Assembly: GCA_020161535.1 (NCBI GenBank)
Contig: JAIUNW010000002.1
Location: forward strand, 310,001-374,000
DNA length: 64,000 nt
Reading direction: 5' to 3'
Origin: Bacteroidota bacterium
GTDB taxonomy: Bacteria > Bacteroidota > Bacteroidia > Chitinophagales > Chitinophagaceae
Position numbers and translations under genes: made by a program. The number at the start of each line of letters is the position of its first letter. The stretch's first letter is position 1. The notes beneath the pieces are model-generated. The model was given only the letters and a program-made list of their open reading frames with translations. It was not told the DNA's origin and searched no databases. Positions 18,470 through 28,038 of the stretch are shown here, piece after piece.

Positions 18470-20113
18470 ATGGCTGAAGCGATATTGATGCCCCGGTTGA
18501 GTGATACGATGACAGAAGGGGTAATTGCTGCCTGGCACAAAAAAGTGGGTGATCCCGTGAAGAAAGGCGAATTGCTGGCAGAAGTTGAAACCGACAAGGC
18601 GACGATGGACCTTGAAAGCTATAAAGACGGTACCCTGCTGCATATTGGCACCGAAAAAGGCGGCAAACTGCAGGTGAACGACCTGCTGGCCATCATCGGC
18701 AACCAGGGCGAAGACATTAGTTCTTTGCTCGGTGGCGCCAAAGGCGGATCAGCCCCCGCCGCCAAAACTGCGGCCCCGGCCGACAAACCTGCTGAGAAAG
18801 CAGCCGCGCCCGCGGCGGAAAAGCCTGCTGCTGCGGCCGGCCTCGACCTCAGCAAGATGGAAGAAGTGATCCTGATGCCGCGCCTGAGCGATACCATGAC
18901 CGAAGGAGTGATTGCTGCCTGGCACAAGAAAGTGGGCGATAAAGTAAACAAAGGCGACCTGCTGGCCGAGGTGGAAACCGATAAGGCCACGATGGACCTC
19001 GAAAGTTATAAAAGCGGCACCCTGCTGTTTGTGGGGGCTGAAAAAGGCGCGAAAGTGCCGGTGAATTCCCTGCTCTGCGTCATTGGCGAAGAAGGCAAGG
19101 TGGATGTGGAAGCGATCAAAGCGGCGGCAGCCGGCGGACCAGTGTCTGCGGCGCCTGCGGCAGCCAAAACAGAAGCCGCTCCGGCGCAAGCTGAAGCAGC
19201 GGCTGAAGTGGCGGGCACGGGTCATGGCCAGGAAAACGGTCGGGTGAAAGCCTCACCACTGGCCCGTAAGATTGCGGCCGACAAAGGCATCAACCTGCGC
19301 CAGGTGCAGGGTTCGGGCGATGGTGGTCGTATTGTTAAATCAGATATTGAAGGCTTTACGCCGGCCAAAGCAGTGGCTGAAACCAAAGCGGTGCCATCCG
19401 CGGCAGCGATTGTTACTGCACCTGCCGGCGAGGTAAGCTTCGAAGACCGACCCGTGTCGCAAATGCGCAAGGTGATTGCAAAGCGCTTGTCGGAAAGCCT
19501 GTTTACGGCACCACATTTCTACCTGACGATGTCGATCGATATGGACAAGGCGGTGGCCAGCCGCGCGCAGATCAACGAAATGGCACCGGTGAAAATTTCT
19601 TTCAACGATATGGTGATGAAGGCGGTGGCCCTTGCGCTTAAAAAACACCCGGCGGTGAACAGCAGTTGGCTGGGCGATACCATTCGCACCAACCACCATG
19701 TGAATATTGGGGTGGCTGTAGCAGTAGAAGATGGCTTGCTGGTGCCGGTGGTACGCTTTGCTGATACCAAGGGCCTGGCGCAGATTGCCACCGAAGTGAA
19801 AGATTTTGCCGGTAAGGCCAAAGCGAAAAAACTACAACCCGCAGATTGGGAAGGCAGCACCTTCACCATCAGCAACCTCGGTATGTTTGGTATAGATGAT
19901 TTTACGGCGATTATCAATCCGCCCGATGCTTGTATCCTGGCGGTGGGTGCCATTCAACAAATTCCTGTGGTGAAGAACGGTGCTATTGTACCAGGCAACG
20001 TGATGAAAGTGACCCTGAGTTGCGATCACCGCGTGGTAGATGGTGCAACAGGCGCGGCTTTCCTGCAAACCGTGAAGTCGTTGCTGGAGGAGCCGTTGCG
20101 CATGTTGGTGTAA
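18470..20113 (+). CDS. pdhC: Pyruvate dehydrogenase complex E2, dihydrolipoamide acetyltransferase
   Basis: 547 residues: two nearly identical lipoyl domains (lipoyl lysines K43 and K172, each in VETDKATMDLESY), joined by Ala/Pro-rich linkers, an E1/E3-binding domain (about 258-297, KASPLARKIAADKG), another linker, and the acyltransferase core with catalytic H520 in DHRVVDGA. It carries the acetyl group from E1 to CoA and forms the multimeric core. Assignment to pyruvate rather than branched-chain or oxoglutarate complexes rests on the doubled lipoyl domain and linkers. No E1 or E3 gene is adjacent. A strong terminator lies just downstream. Confidence 0.92.
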   Translation: MAEAILMPRLSDTMTEGVIAAWHKKVGDPVKKGELLAEVETDKATMDLESYKDGTLLHIGTEKGGKLQVNDLLAIIGNQGEDISSLLGGAKGGSAPAAKTAAPADKPAEKAAAPAAEKPAAAAGLDLSKMEEVILMPRLSDTMTEGVIAAWHKKVGDKVNKGDLLAEVETDKATMDLESYKSGTLLFVGAEKGAKVPVNSLLCVIGEEGKVDVEAIKAAAAGGPVSAAPAAAKTEAAPAQAEAAAEVAGTGHGQENGRVKASPLARKIAADKGINLRQVQGSGDGGRIVKSDIEGFTPAKAVAETKAVPSAAAIVTAPAGEVSFEDRPVSQMRKVIAKRLSESLFTAPHFYLTMSIDMDKAVASRAQINEMAPVKISFNDMVMKAVALALKKHPAVNSSWLGDTIRTNHHVNIGVAVAVEDGLLVPVVRFADTKGLAQIATEVKDFAGKAKAKKLQPADWEGSTFTISNLGMFGIDDFTAIINPPDACILAVGAIQQIPVVKNGAIVPGNVMKVTLSCDHRVVDGATGAAFLQTVKSLLEEPLRMLV

Positions 20114-20124
20114 ACGACAAACTG

Positions 20125-21612
20125 TTAACTCATACAAGGCGCTGCAGATGGGTCAACCGTTTGCAGCGTTTTCTTTTTGTAAGACCTTAGTCCCATCCAG
20201 GCCAAAAAACCAACGGTGCCAATGATCACCACCGGCAGCACCAGCGAAGCAGGTTTTACCGATCGCGCCATCGACAAATAACTCTTTCTTTCATTGACGC
20301 CGGGTAGCATATTGAGCAGCGATTCAATGTCGTTGTCTTCAATCAACAGGCCAATGCCTGCGGCTTCGAGGCAATCGGCATCGGCGGTACTGCCGCTGAT
20401 ATAAACAATGTTTTCAGCAGCCAGTTGGTAACGGTCTTGTATAAACGAAAATACCAATGGCTTGCTGTAAGAACTGGGGTTGCCCTCTTCGGCCAGGAAG
20501 AAAGGCGCGTACTCGATATCACCCGTGGCAATGCCTTCGTCGAGCACCAGCCGGTTGCAGAGTACCACATCAAAGCCCAGGGTGTTTTTTAAGTGATTGG
20601 CCACACAAGAAAATTGTTCGGTCAACAGACCCACGGTATAACCGCGTTTTTTCAGCTCAACAATCAGTTCCCTGATGCCGGGCATCAGGTCGATATCATC
20701 AGCAATTTCAAGCAGGGTAGGTAAGCTGGTGCCCGCGAACAAAGACGCAATGGCAGCAAGCCGCTCGGGCGGATGGGGATACAATTTTTGAATGGCGGCA
20801 TATTCTTGCGACAGGCCAAGGGCGCCGGCCGCCGTTTCACCAAAATGCCCCTGCAATACCAGGTGGTTCATTTCGAGCAATACCATTTTCTTGATCTTGG
20901 TGATCGACTCGAGTACAGCCGATTCCATTTGCCGGCTGATCATATCAATATGTCCCAGGGTTTGCAAACTTTGCGCATCGGCTTTGTTGAGAATAGTACG
21001 TGTTACCTGCTTGCTCATTTTGCCCAGGCTTTCGAGCGATTGCATGGCATTCTGCACTTTGCCGATATTCACTTCTTTGATCCGCGCACCCAATCGGTGC
21101 ACATCAATCAGCAAGCCCACATCCACCCCATAGTCTTTTTCAAAACTCACTTTCTCCAAAAAGGATTTTCGGGCGGCGATCATACCGCTCAAGGGTTGTT
21201 CGAGGTGGCTCAATTCGGGAAAGAGTATGCTCAACAAGGGCTTGGCCACCAGTTGGGTCACCCGGCCAGCCTGGCGCTTGAAGGTGGACTTCACAAAGTC
21301 GGCCTCTTCGTTGATAATCGGGTTGGCGAGTAAGTCAACCACATCGGGCGGATAGGTAATAATATCGCCGTCGAGGTATACAACGGTATCGAATTTGGCA
21401 GCCAGCAAGCCTTCGCGCATCGACAAACCCTTTCCCCGCCGGCTGCTGGTAACAATGCGCACCGCTTCTTTCTGCGCCTCGGCAATGGTATTATCGGTCG
21501 AATTATCGTCTACCACGATAATTTCCATCGGCAGGCTGCTTTGCTTGATGATCCGGATGACTTTGCGAATGGTGGCGCCCTCGTTCAGCACCGGAATGAT
21601 TACAGACACCAT
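20125..21612 (-). CDS. Family 2/81-type glycosyltransferase fused to a degenerate HAD domain and a C-terminal membrane anchor
   Basis: 495 residues. Residues 1-230 form a GT-A glycosyltransferase (VSVIIPVLNEGATI, VVDDNSTD, metal-binding LDGD at 80-83), with some likeness to glucosyl-3-phosphoglycerate synthases. Residues about 240-430 match a SerB-like HAD phosphatase, but key residues are lost: motif I reads LLEMNHL (Glu247, Asn249 for the two Asp), and motif IV reads SGSTAD where GDGxND is expected; Thr331 (motif II) and Lys384 remain. A single membrane helix lies at 457-475. GT/HAD fusions are known in mannosyl-3-phosphoglycerate synthase/phosphatase, but this HAD part is probably inactive. 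Last gene of the ubiE-porT-rhomboid series. Confidence 0.75.
   Translation of the reverse strand: MVSVIIPVLNEGATIRKVIRIIKQSSLPMEIIVVDDNSTDNTIAEAQKEAVRIVTSSRRGKGLSMREGLLAAKFDTVVYLDGDIITYPPDVVDLLANPIINEEADFVKSTFKRQAGRVTQLVAKPLLSILFPELSHLEQPLSGMIAARKSFLEKVSFEKDYGVDVGLLIDVHRLGARIKEVNIGKVQNAMQSLESLGKMSKQVTRTILNKADAQSLQTLGHIDMISRQMESAVLESITKIKKMVLLEMNHLVLQGHFGETAAGALGLSQEYAAIQKLYPHPPERLAAIASLFAGTSLPTLLEIADDIDLMPGIRELIVELKKRGYTVGLLTEQFSCVANHLKNTLGFDVVLCNRLVLDEGIATGDIEYAPFFLAEEGNPSSYSKPLVFSFIQDRYQLAAENIVYISGSTADADCLEAAGIGLLIEDNDIESLLNMLPGVNERKSYLSMARSVKPASLVLPVVIIGTVGFLAWMGLRSYKKKTLQTVDPSAAPCMS
20140..20178 (+). terminator. Intrinsic terminator of pdhC, inside the 3' coding end of the convergent gene
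   Basis: CGCTGCA (20140-20146) pairs with TGCAGCG (20162-20168); five more pairs (two of them G-T) continue inward to a GTCAA loop, giving a 12-bp stem, followed by TTTTCTTTTT. The hairpin lies within codons of the convergent glycosyltransferase gene (last dozen residues), so one stretch serves as protein code on one strand and terminator on the other. Confidence 0.85.
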
Positions 21613-21752
21613 GTACGTATGTGTTTTTCTGAAAGGATGGCTCTAAAGGTATTCTTATCCAAACAGCCTGCTAGCCAGTGGGTTGGTAAAACAGGCTATT
21701 TTAATGCCATTTTCACGTCATTAACACCATAAAATTTCGTGCCGAGTATTGA

Positions 21753-22517
21753 TTACCAGCGCCTTTGCGCCCATCTTTCCTGCCGCGGCGGTGGGGCAGG
21801 TTCTCCCCGGTCGAAGAGCTTCACCAGCAGGAGGCCGGCGGCAAAACCGCCAATATGGGCGGCATAAGCCACCCCATCCGACTCGCCGGCAATGGCGCCA
21901 AAGCCGCTGACCAATTGCAGGCCGATCCACAAACCCAGGGCCACCCAACTCGGAATGGCGATGATAAACCAGCCCAACAGGGCATTTACCCGACGGGTGG
22001 GATACAATAAAAGGTATCCGCCTAATACCCCAGAAATGGCGCCGGAGGCACCCAGGCTGGGGGTCAGCGGGTCTGCACCGGTAAAGGCGGTGAATGCCAC
22101 ATGGCTCAACGACGCAATCACCCCGCAGAGCAGGTAGAACAGCAGGTAGCGGCCATGCCCGAGGCGGTTCTCCAGGTTGTCGCCGAAAATCCATAAATAG
22201 AGCATATTGCCACCCAGGTGGGCGATGCTGCCATGCATAAACATGGAGGTGATCATGGTGAGGTATACCGGAATGGGCGTGGGTTGCAGGCCGGGTACGA
22301 GGTAGGTTTGTCCGTCGACCAGCACCTTTTTACTACTGGTCACTATATCTGTATTGCTGAGAATTTCGCCCGGCACGGTCGAGAACGCATACGTGAACGC
22401 CGCATTACCGCCAAAGCCCTGCAGAAAAACAAACACGAGTATATTGATAGCAATGAGGGCCCAGGTAACATAGGGCGTGGTGTGCCGGTCGCTGTTGTCG
22501 TCGCTGATGGGAAGCAT
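21753..22517 (-). CDS. Rhomboid family intramembrane serine protease
   Basis: 254 residues, six or seven membrane helices. Rhomboid hallmarks: HLGGNMLYLWIFGDNLE (about 100-116) in helix 2/loop, catalytic Ser158 in GASGAISG, and catalytic His221 in AAHIGGFAAG. The start MLPISDDNSDRHTTPYVTW is typical of Bacteroidota rhomboids. Such proteases cut membrane proteins within the bilayer; no substrate can be assigned. It lies 40 bp after porT on the same strand; a 140-bp gap separates it from the glycosyltransferase downstream, so the latter may also have its own promoter. Confidence 0.92.
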   Translation of the reverse strand: MLPISDDNSDRHTTPYVTWALIAINILVFVFLQGFGGNAAFTYAFSTVPGEILSNTDIVTSSKKVLVDGQTYLVPGLQPTPIPVYLTMITSMFMHGSIAHLGGNMLYLWIFGDNLENRLGHGRYLLFYLLCGVIASLSHVAFTAFTGADPLTPSLGASGAISGVLGGYLLLYPTRRVNALLGWFIIAIPSWVALGLWIGLQLVSGFGAIAGESDGVAYAAHIGGFAAGLLLVKLFDRGEPAPPPRQERWAQRRW

Positions 22518-22557
22518 GCAACAAATTAGGCAAACCGTCGCAGCCGCAAAAATTATC

Positions 22558-23292
22558 TTATCCCTCGAAAATCAGGGAGAAAATGATCTGCCTGCTTTGG
22601 ATCTTATCGATCACATTCGAAAACTTCAACCGCTCATCGCGCGAATGCACATTGCTGATGCCATTGCTGATCTTGATTTCGGGCGATAGAATGAACATCT
22701 TATTGTAGAAGTTAAAGCCAATGCCGGCTTCAATGCCGAAATCGGCCTTTTTCAGTTTCACGAAATTTTCGGCATTTTTCGCAGCGGCTTTGGAAGTGAG
22801 ATCGGTTTCATATTTAACGCCGCCCATCATGTACACCCGGAAATTGCCGATGCGGTCGGATTTCAGTTTGATTTGCAGGGGCACACCGAGCAAGATAGAC
22901 TCCACCTGCTGGTTCATCACCGGCGTTTCCTCTTTCGATTGATCGGGGTATTTCAAATGATAATTGATCGACTTGTTCACGAAGAGCAACTGCGGAAAAA
23001 CCACCCGCGCTTCAAAGCGATTGCTGAGCCGGAACGTATGAATGCCGCCAATGCCAAAACCGAAATTGTTGTTGGGATTGCTCACCAATACCGAATCGGA
23101 CTGTAAAAATTGGGGATGTTGGTTGATCTGGAAGCGGTTGGAAGTACCCATGATCACGATACCGATATGGTACCATTTTTCATCGCTGTCGGGCAGGTTT
23201 AACCCTTCACGCAACTGGGCATGGGCGATCAGTGACAGGAAAAGCAGGCTGCAAACGATGCAGCAGGTGCGAACGAACGATAAAAAGTACAT
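22558..23292 (-). CDS. porT: PorT-like outer-membrane protein (type IX secretion)
   Basis: 244 residues with a signal peptide (cleavage near LIAHAQ, residue 26). The mature part is a small eight-strand-like barrel with PorT/SprT phrases: FGFGIGGIHTFRLSNRFE, ILLGVPLQIKLKSDRIG and MMGGVKYETDL, ending in an aromatic strand. PorT is needed for type IX secretion and gliding in Bacteroidota. Its place directly after ubiE matches my memory of the usual porT neighbourhood in this phylum and supports the call. A generic PorT-family (beta_barrel_2) protein is the alternative. Confidence 0.8.
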   Translation of the reverse strand: MYFLSFVRTCCIVCSLLFLSLIAHAQLREGLNLPDSDEKWYHIGIVIMGTSNRFQINQHPQFLQSDSVLVSNPNNNFGFGIGGIHTFRLSNRFEARVVFPQLLFVNKSINYHLKYPDQSKEETPVMNQQVESILLGVPLQIKLKSDRIGNFRVYMMGGVKYETDLTSKAAAKNAENFVKLKKADFGIEAGIGFNFYNKMFILSPEIKISNGISNVHSRDERLKFSNVIDKIQSRQIIFSLIFEG

Positions 23293-23357
23293 ACGTAGAG
23301 ATCGACCATATTAACAAATTAACGGCCAATTCTTTGATTAATTGCCGTGCCGGTGGT

Positions 23358-24119
23358 TTATAACAAGTTTTTTGGTTTCTGACCGGTATAGATGGTAGCA
23401 ATGCAAAAACTAAGCGGCTTCACTTCGGTTAACTCGTACTGGCATTGGTTGAGTATGGTTCGCAAGGCTTCGCCTTCCGGAAAGGCTTTCACCGATTCGT
23501 TCAGGTAACTATAGGCTTCACGGTTGCGCGAAATCATACTGCCAATACCCGGCGTCACTTTGTTCATGTACCAGGAATAAAGCTTGCTGAACACCGCCTG
23601 GCGGGGTTTGGAAAACTCCAGGATCACCAGCTTGCCGCCGGGTTTCAATACCCGCCACATTTCTTTCAAACCGGTTTCCAGGTGCTCAAAATTGCGAACC
23701 CCAAAGGCCACGGTCACCGCGTCGAACTGGTTATCGGGAAAAGGAAGGTCTTCGCTATCGGCTTCCAGGAGGGTGATTTTATCGCTCAAATGGGCTTTCT
23801 CAATTTTTTTCCGGCCCAGCTCCAACATGCCTTTAGAAATATCCACACCTATAATCTGCTCAGGCTTAAGATATTTTGCGGCAGCCAGCGCGAGGTCGCC
23901 GGTGCCGGTGGCCACGTCTAAAATTTTCTGCGCTTTGTTCGTTTTTAGCTGGGAAATTGCTTTTCTTCGCCAATACAGGTCGATCCCGCCGCTAAGGAAC
24001 CGGTTCAGGAAATCGTAGCGGAAGGCGATCTGGTCGAACATCTCGGCCACCTGCTGCTTCTTACTCTGCTTTCTTTCTCCATACGGGAGAATATGATCGT
24101 GGGGCAAAGGATTGCTCAT
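23358..24119 (-). CDS. ubiE: Demethylmenaquinone methyltransferase (UbiE/MenG)
   Basis: 253 residues from the ATG at 24119; a TTG at 24128 would add three residues. UbiE/COQ5 signatures: FDQIAFRYDFLNRFLSGG, motif I ILDVATGTGDLAL, VAFGVRNFE and RVLKPGGKLVILEFS. It methylates demethylmenaquinone to menaquinone, the respiratory quinone of Bacteroidota, at the membrane. First gene of a minus-strand series ending with the glycosyltransferase at 20125. It is divergent from the M48 protease across about 77 bp. Confidence 0.95.
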   Translation of the reverse strand: MSNPLPHDHILPYGERKQSKKQQVAEMFDQIAFRYDFLNRFLSGGIDLYWRRKAISQLKTNKAQKILDVATGTGDLALAAAKYLKPEQIIGVDISKGMLELGRKKIEKAHLSDKITLLEADSEDLPFPDNQFDAVTVAFGVRNFEHLETGLKEMWRVLKPGGKLVILEFSKPRQAVFSKLYSWYMNKVTPGIGSMISRNREAYSYLNESVKAFPEGEALRTILNQCQYELTEVKPLSFCIATIYTGQKPKNLL

Positions 24120-24196
24120 GGTGCGCAAAGGTAGCGAACGAAGTTTATTTCTGTGGCAATAGGCGTTTCACTGGCCTGAAACCTAAAGCCACTTTT

Positions 24197-26215
24197 ATGA
24201 CCCCTTCTCAGGTAGTAATTACCCCTTCCTTCCGGCGTGAAGTGATCCAGACAGCCGGCCGTATTATCCAATTCACTATTGTTTACTGTATCATGGTTTG
24301 CCTGGGTTTGGCCCTGGCAGCGGCCTGTGTATGGGGCGGTATCATGGTTGTTATAGGCATCCGTAATTTTCTTGCGCTGATGCTGGGGTTGGGTATTGCC
24401 GGCCTGGGACTAATGGTCTGTTTTTTTCTGCTGAAGTTTTTGTTCACGGTCAATCGCACCGATCGGTCGGGGTATCGCGAAGTGACGGTGGCAGAAGAGC
24501 CGGCGCTGTTTGACCTGGTGCGTACCATCGCCCGACAAACAGGCACAGATTTTCCGAAACATATTTATTTGTCGCCCGATGTAAACGCGAGCGTGTTTTA
24601 TGATTCCAGTTTTTGGAGTATGCTCTTGCCCGTGCGTAAAAACCTGGTGATTGGCCTGGGACTGGTCAATGCTTTGAACAAGGGTGAACTGCGGGCCGTG
24701 ATCGCGCATGAATTTGGACACTTCTCCCAACGCAGTATGAAACTGGGCAGTTTTGTGTACCAGGTAAACCGCGTTATTTACAATATGCTGTACGACAACG
24801 ACGGTTATGCCAATTTCCTGAAAAGTTGGGCGGGCATCAGTAGTTATTTTGCCTTCTTTGCCCATATAACGGTTCGAATCATACAAGGCATTCAATGGGT
24901 GTTGCGCGCGATGTATGGGTATGTGAACAAAGGGTATATGCGCTTGTCGCGCGAAATGGAATTTCATGCCGACGCGGTGGCCGCGGCCGTTTGCGGAGGT
25001 AATAACCTGGCATCGGCACTCGAAAAATTGCCGCTCGCCAATGCCTGTTACGACGAAGTATTGACGGGCAGCAACCGCTGGTTAAAAGAGGGTTTGCTCA
25101 CGCAGAATTTTTACAAGGCGCAATCCTATTTGCTGAGCAATACGCCGGCAGAAGAAATTCAAGACCGGTATCGCCGGGTTACCTACAAAGACCAGTGGGC
25201 CTCGCACCCGGCTACCGAAGAGCGTACCACCCGCCTGCGTTCGTTGCAGGTAAATATGACGCCCGATACCACTTCGTCGTGGACCGTCTTTAACAAGTAT
25301 GGTCAATTGCAGGAAACGATCACGCGGTTTGTGTACGAGCAGGCGGCGATTGAAGTTGCAGACAAGAAGTGGATCGATGGCGACCAGGTAAATGGCAAAT
25401 TGGAAAACGATCGTTCGGCTGATCGCATGCCGGCTTTGTTCAATGGTTGTTTTGATTATCGTTTTCTGTCGAAGATGACAAAGGAACAATGGATGACCGA
25501 TATTCCTGTTAGCGAAGCGCCCATCATGGATGAGGAACAGGCATCACTGGTGTATAAAATCAGTGCCGCTACCTATGATCAATCGATATTGGAATCCATC
25601 GCCAAACAAGAAATTGATGCCGACTATTTTGAGTTTGCCGGGGTCCGGTACCATCACTCTGATGCCGAGGAAATCATCAAACGCATCCGCCTGGAAGTAG
25701 AAGGCTGGGAACATGCGATCGAACGCTTTGACCTGCACTTTATGAAATACACCTGGTGGCTGGCTGTTCAGTCGGATAGTACTGAACGATTGCGACAACG
25801 CTTTGATCGTTTGTCGCGGTTAACCGAATACAGACGTGCTTTTACCGAAACCAGTGATCATATCCATGCACTACTAGCGCCCATGCGCGAAGGAGGCGAT
25901 CTTACGTTCGACAAAGCCAGCGAGATAACATCGCATTTGAAAGAGGTGCTGGAGCCTTCGGTTAAGAAACAATTGTCGCAACTGGTTGATATGTCTTTGT
26001 TCGCGCAGCAGGAAACCCTCAGTGCGAAGCTGTCAGCATTTTTGTCGACAGATGTGGTCTATATTTTCAACGACGCCTTGAACCACGATGCATTTGCCAA
26101 ATTACTGGACGTGCTGGAAGAAGTGCAGGAGGGTTTGCAGCAACTGCAATTCAAGGCGTTAAGAACCATGCTCGAAACCCAGGCCGATCTGATCAGTAAT
26201 CAAGCTCGAGCCTGA
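24197..26215 (+). CDS. M48 family membrane metalloprotease
   Basis: 672 residues. Two hydrophobic helices (about 25-55 and 58-84) precede a catalytic domain with HEFGH (171-175) and third zinc ligand E255 in REMEFHADA, the Ste24/HtpX pattern. Further hydrophobic segments lie near 215-245. The long C-terminal part (after about 400) has no motif I recognise. Family members degrade misfolded membrane proteins or process secreted ones; the substrate here is unknown. The 3' end overlaps the convergent dnaX by 23 bp, so the last seven codons of both genes share DNA. Confidence 0.88.
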   Translation: MTPSQVVITPSFRREVIQTAGRIIQFTIVYCIMVCLGLALAAACVWGGIMVVIGIRNFLALMLGLGIAGLGLMVCFFLLKFLFTVNRTDRSGYREVTVAEEPALFDLVRTIARQTGTDFPKHIYLSPDVNASVFYDSSFWSMLLPVRKNLVIGLGLVNALNKGELRAVIAHEFGHFSQRSMKLGSFVYQVNRVIYNMLYDNDGYANFLKSWAGISSYFAFFAHITVRIIQGIQWVLRAMYGYVNKGYMRLSREMEFHADAVAAAVCGGNNLASALEKLPLANACYDEVLTGSNRWLKEGLLTQNFYKAQSYLLSNTPAEEIQDRYRRVTYKDQWASHPATEERTTRLRSLQVNMTPDTTSSWTVFNKYGQLQETITRFVYEQAAIEVADKKWIDGDQVNGKLENDRSADRMPALFNGCFDYRFLSKMTKEQWMTDIPVSEAPIMDEEQASLVYKISAATYDQSILESIAKQEIDADYFEFAGVRYHHSDAEEIIKRIRLEVEGWEHAIERFDLHFMKYTWWLAVQSDSTERLRQRFDRLSRLTEYRRAFTETSDHIHALLAPMREGGDLTFDKASEITSHLKEVLEPSVKKQLSQLVDMSLFAQQETLSAKLSAFLSTDVVYIFNDALNHDAFAKLLDVLEEVQEGLQQLQFKALRTMLETQADLISNQARA

Positions 26216-27977
26216 GTTTGTCTTTCAGGTCTTTAACAAGCGGATACTGTTCTGCCAGCAACTGAAACCGTTCTCTCGCGTTCAGCGGTGCTGCTGTTTT
26301 GGGCTGAAGGTCATCGCGCTGTTCAACCAGGGTCTGAAAACTCAGGTACCGGTTTTTAAAACTTGCCTGCAAAAACTCGCCCAGCGGAATGCGTTCGGCA
26401 TCGATGAATTTCTGCTGCAGGTTATTGGTTGATACAATGGCAAAACTTTGCTGGTCGACAATGCGCAACTCGGCCATTTCGAAGCTTTGCTGCGCGGGGT
26501 TTTTGTTTTCAGCCAGTTTGCCGATGAATTGTTTCCAGGCTTGTTGCAGCGCATCGCTGCTCAGGGGAATGGCCGTAGCCACTTCTTTTTCTTTTTCGCT
26601 GGTATTGACCTGCTGGCGAATGTTTTTGAGGTTGAGTTTAGACGGTTGGGTTTTGGCCGTCATCAGTTTCTCATCCACCGTTAATTTGGCTGCCGGTTGC
26701 CGCGGGTTGGTAACGGATTGATTGGTAGTTGCTGCGGTTTGCACCGGCGCTATCGGCCTGGTTTCTATCACCGGTTGGGGCACAGCCACTGGTTCTTTGA
26801 TTCTAACGGGGGCGAGTACCCGAAAGTTCAGCGGACGTGCATCGGCCATTCGCTGGGCACCGGATTCGCTGGTTAATTCGATTGCCTGTTTGAGATAACA
26901 GAGTTTGATCAGGGTCAGCTCCACCTGTAATTTTTTGTTGCGGGCGGTGCGGTATTGAATTTCTGCTTCGTTGAGAATGTTTAGTGCGCTCACCAGGTAA
27001 CCGGCATTGGTGCGGGCCGACATCTGTGCATATTTTGGTCGGAAACTCTCTACCACTTCCATCATACCCGCGAGTTTTTCGTCTTTGCAGAGCAATAAGT
27101 TGCGAATGAATTCAGAAAAGCCGCCGAGTACCAGATCGCCTTCAAATCCCTTGCGGTTGATATCGTCGTACAACAACATCGCTCCTGTCAGGTCTTGGGC
27201 CAGCATGCAATCCATCCACTTAAAATAATAGTCTGCATCGAGTATGTTCAGGTGCTCGAGGGTATTGCGATAGCTGAGTTCGCCATTGGTGAAGCTCACA
27301 ATTTTGTCGAGGATACTAAGCGCATCGCGCATACAGCCTTCGCTTTTCTGCGCAATCACTTGCAGTGCCGCCGCTTCGGCGTGAATGGTTTCCTTTTCGC
27401 AAATTTCTTCGAGGTGTTCTACCGTGTCTTGCGGGGTAATGCGTTTGAAATCGAAGATCTGGCAGCGCGACAAAATGGTGGGTAATATCTTGTGCTTTTC
27501 GGTGGTGGCCAAAATGAAAATGGCATAGGAGGGGGGCTCTTCCAGGGTTTTCAGAAACGCATTGAAGGCACTGGTGCTGAGCATGTGCACCTCATCGACG
27601 ATATACACTTTGTATTTGCCCGCCTGTGGCGCAAAGCGCACTTGTTCAACCAGGGCCCGGATATCATCTACCGAGTTGTTGCTGGCAGCATCAAGTTCAT
27701 GAATGTTGAGCGATACGCCATCGTTGAAAGAGACACAGGAGTGGCAGGTATTACAAGCTTCGCCATCGGCAGATGGGTTTTCGCAGTTGATGGTTTTGGC
27801 CAGGATGCGCGCGCAGGTGGTTTTACCCACCCCCCGCGGACCGCAAAACAGGAAGGCATGCGCCAGTTGCTGGTTCTTAATCGCGTTCTTGAGCGTAGTG
27901 GTGATATGCGATTGACCAACAACGGTTGAAAAATTCTGCGGGCGATACTTCCGGGCCGAGACGATAAACTGTTCCAT
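26193..27977 (-). CDS. dnaX: DNA polymerase III subunit gamma/tau
   Basis: 594 residues. AAA+ clamp-loader ATPase: Walker A GPRGVGKT (46-53), zinc-binding cysteines C65, C75, C78, C81, Walker B VYIVDEVHML, sensor 1 ILATTEKHK, and arginine finger motif TILSRCQIFDFKR. Domain III (about 240-370) follows, then a Pro/Thr/Gln-rich linker and a short C-terminal domain in the tau position. It loads the beta clamp and couples polymerases at the fork. I saw no clear slippery run for a programmed frameshift. Convergent overlap with the M48 gene. Confidence 0.95.
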   Translation of the reverse strand: MEQFIVSARKYRPQNFSTVVGQSHITTTLKNAIKNQQLAHAFLFCGPRGVGKTTCARILAKTINCENPSADGEACNTCHSCVSFNDGVSLNIHELDAASNNSVDDIRALVEQVRFAPQAGKYKVYIVDEVHMLSTSAFNAFLKTLEEPPSYAIFILATTEKHKILPTILSRCQIFDFKRITPQDTVEHLEEICEKETIHAEAAALQVIAQKSEGCMRDALSILDKIVSFTNGELSYRNTLEHLNILDADYYFKWMDCMLAQDLTGAMLLYDDINRKGFEGDLVLGGFSEFIRNLLLCKDEKLAGMMEVVESFRPKYAQMSARTNAGYLVSALNILNEAEIQYRTARNKKLQVELTLIKLCYLKQAIELTSESGAQRMADARPLNFRVLAPVRIKEPVAVPQPVIETRPIAPVQTAATTNQSVTNPRQPAAKLTVDEKLMTAKTQPSKLNLKNIRQQVNTSEKEKEVATAIPLSSDALQQAWKQFIGKLAENKNPAQQSFEMAELRIVDQQSFAIVSTNNLQQKFIDAERIPLGEFLQASFKNRYLSFQTLVEQRDDLQPKTAAPLNARERFQLLAEQYPLVKDLKDKLRLELDY

Positions 27978-28038
27978 GCCGGCAATTTAGCCTTTTTTCG
28001 GGGCAGTTTGCTTTCGCTGTCGCACGCGGCCCAGTCGC

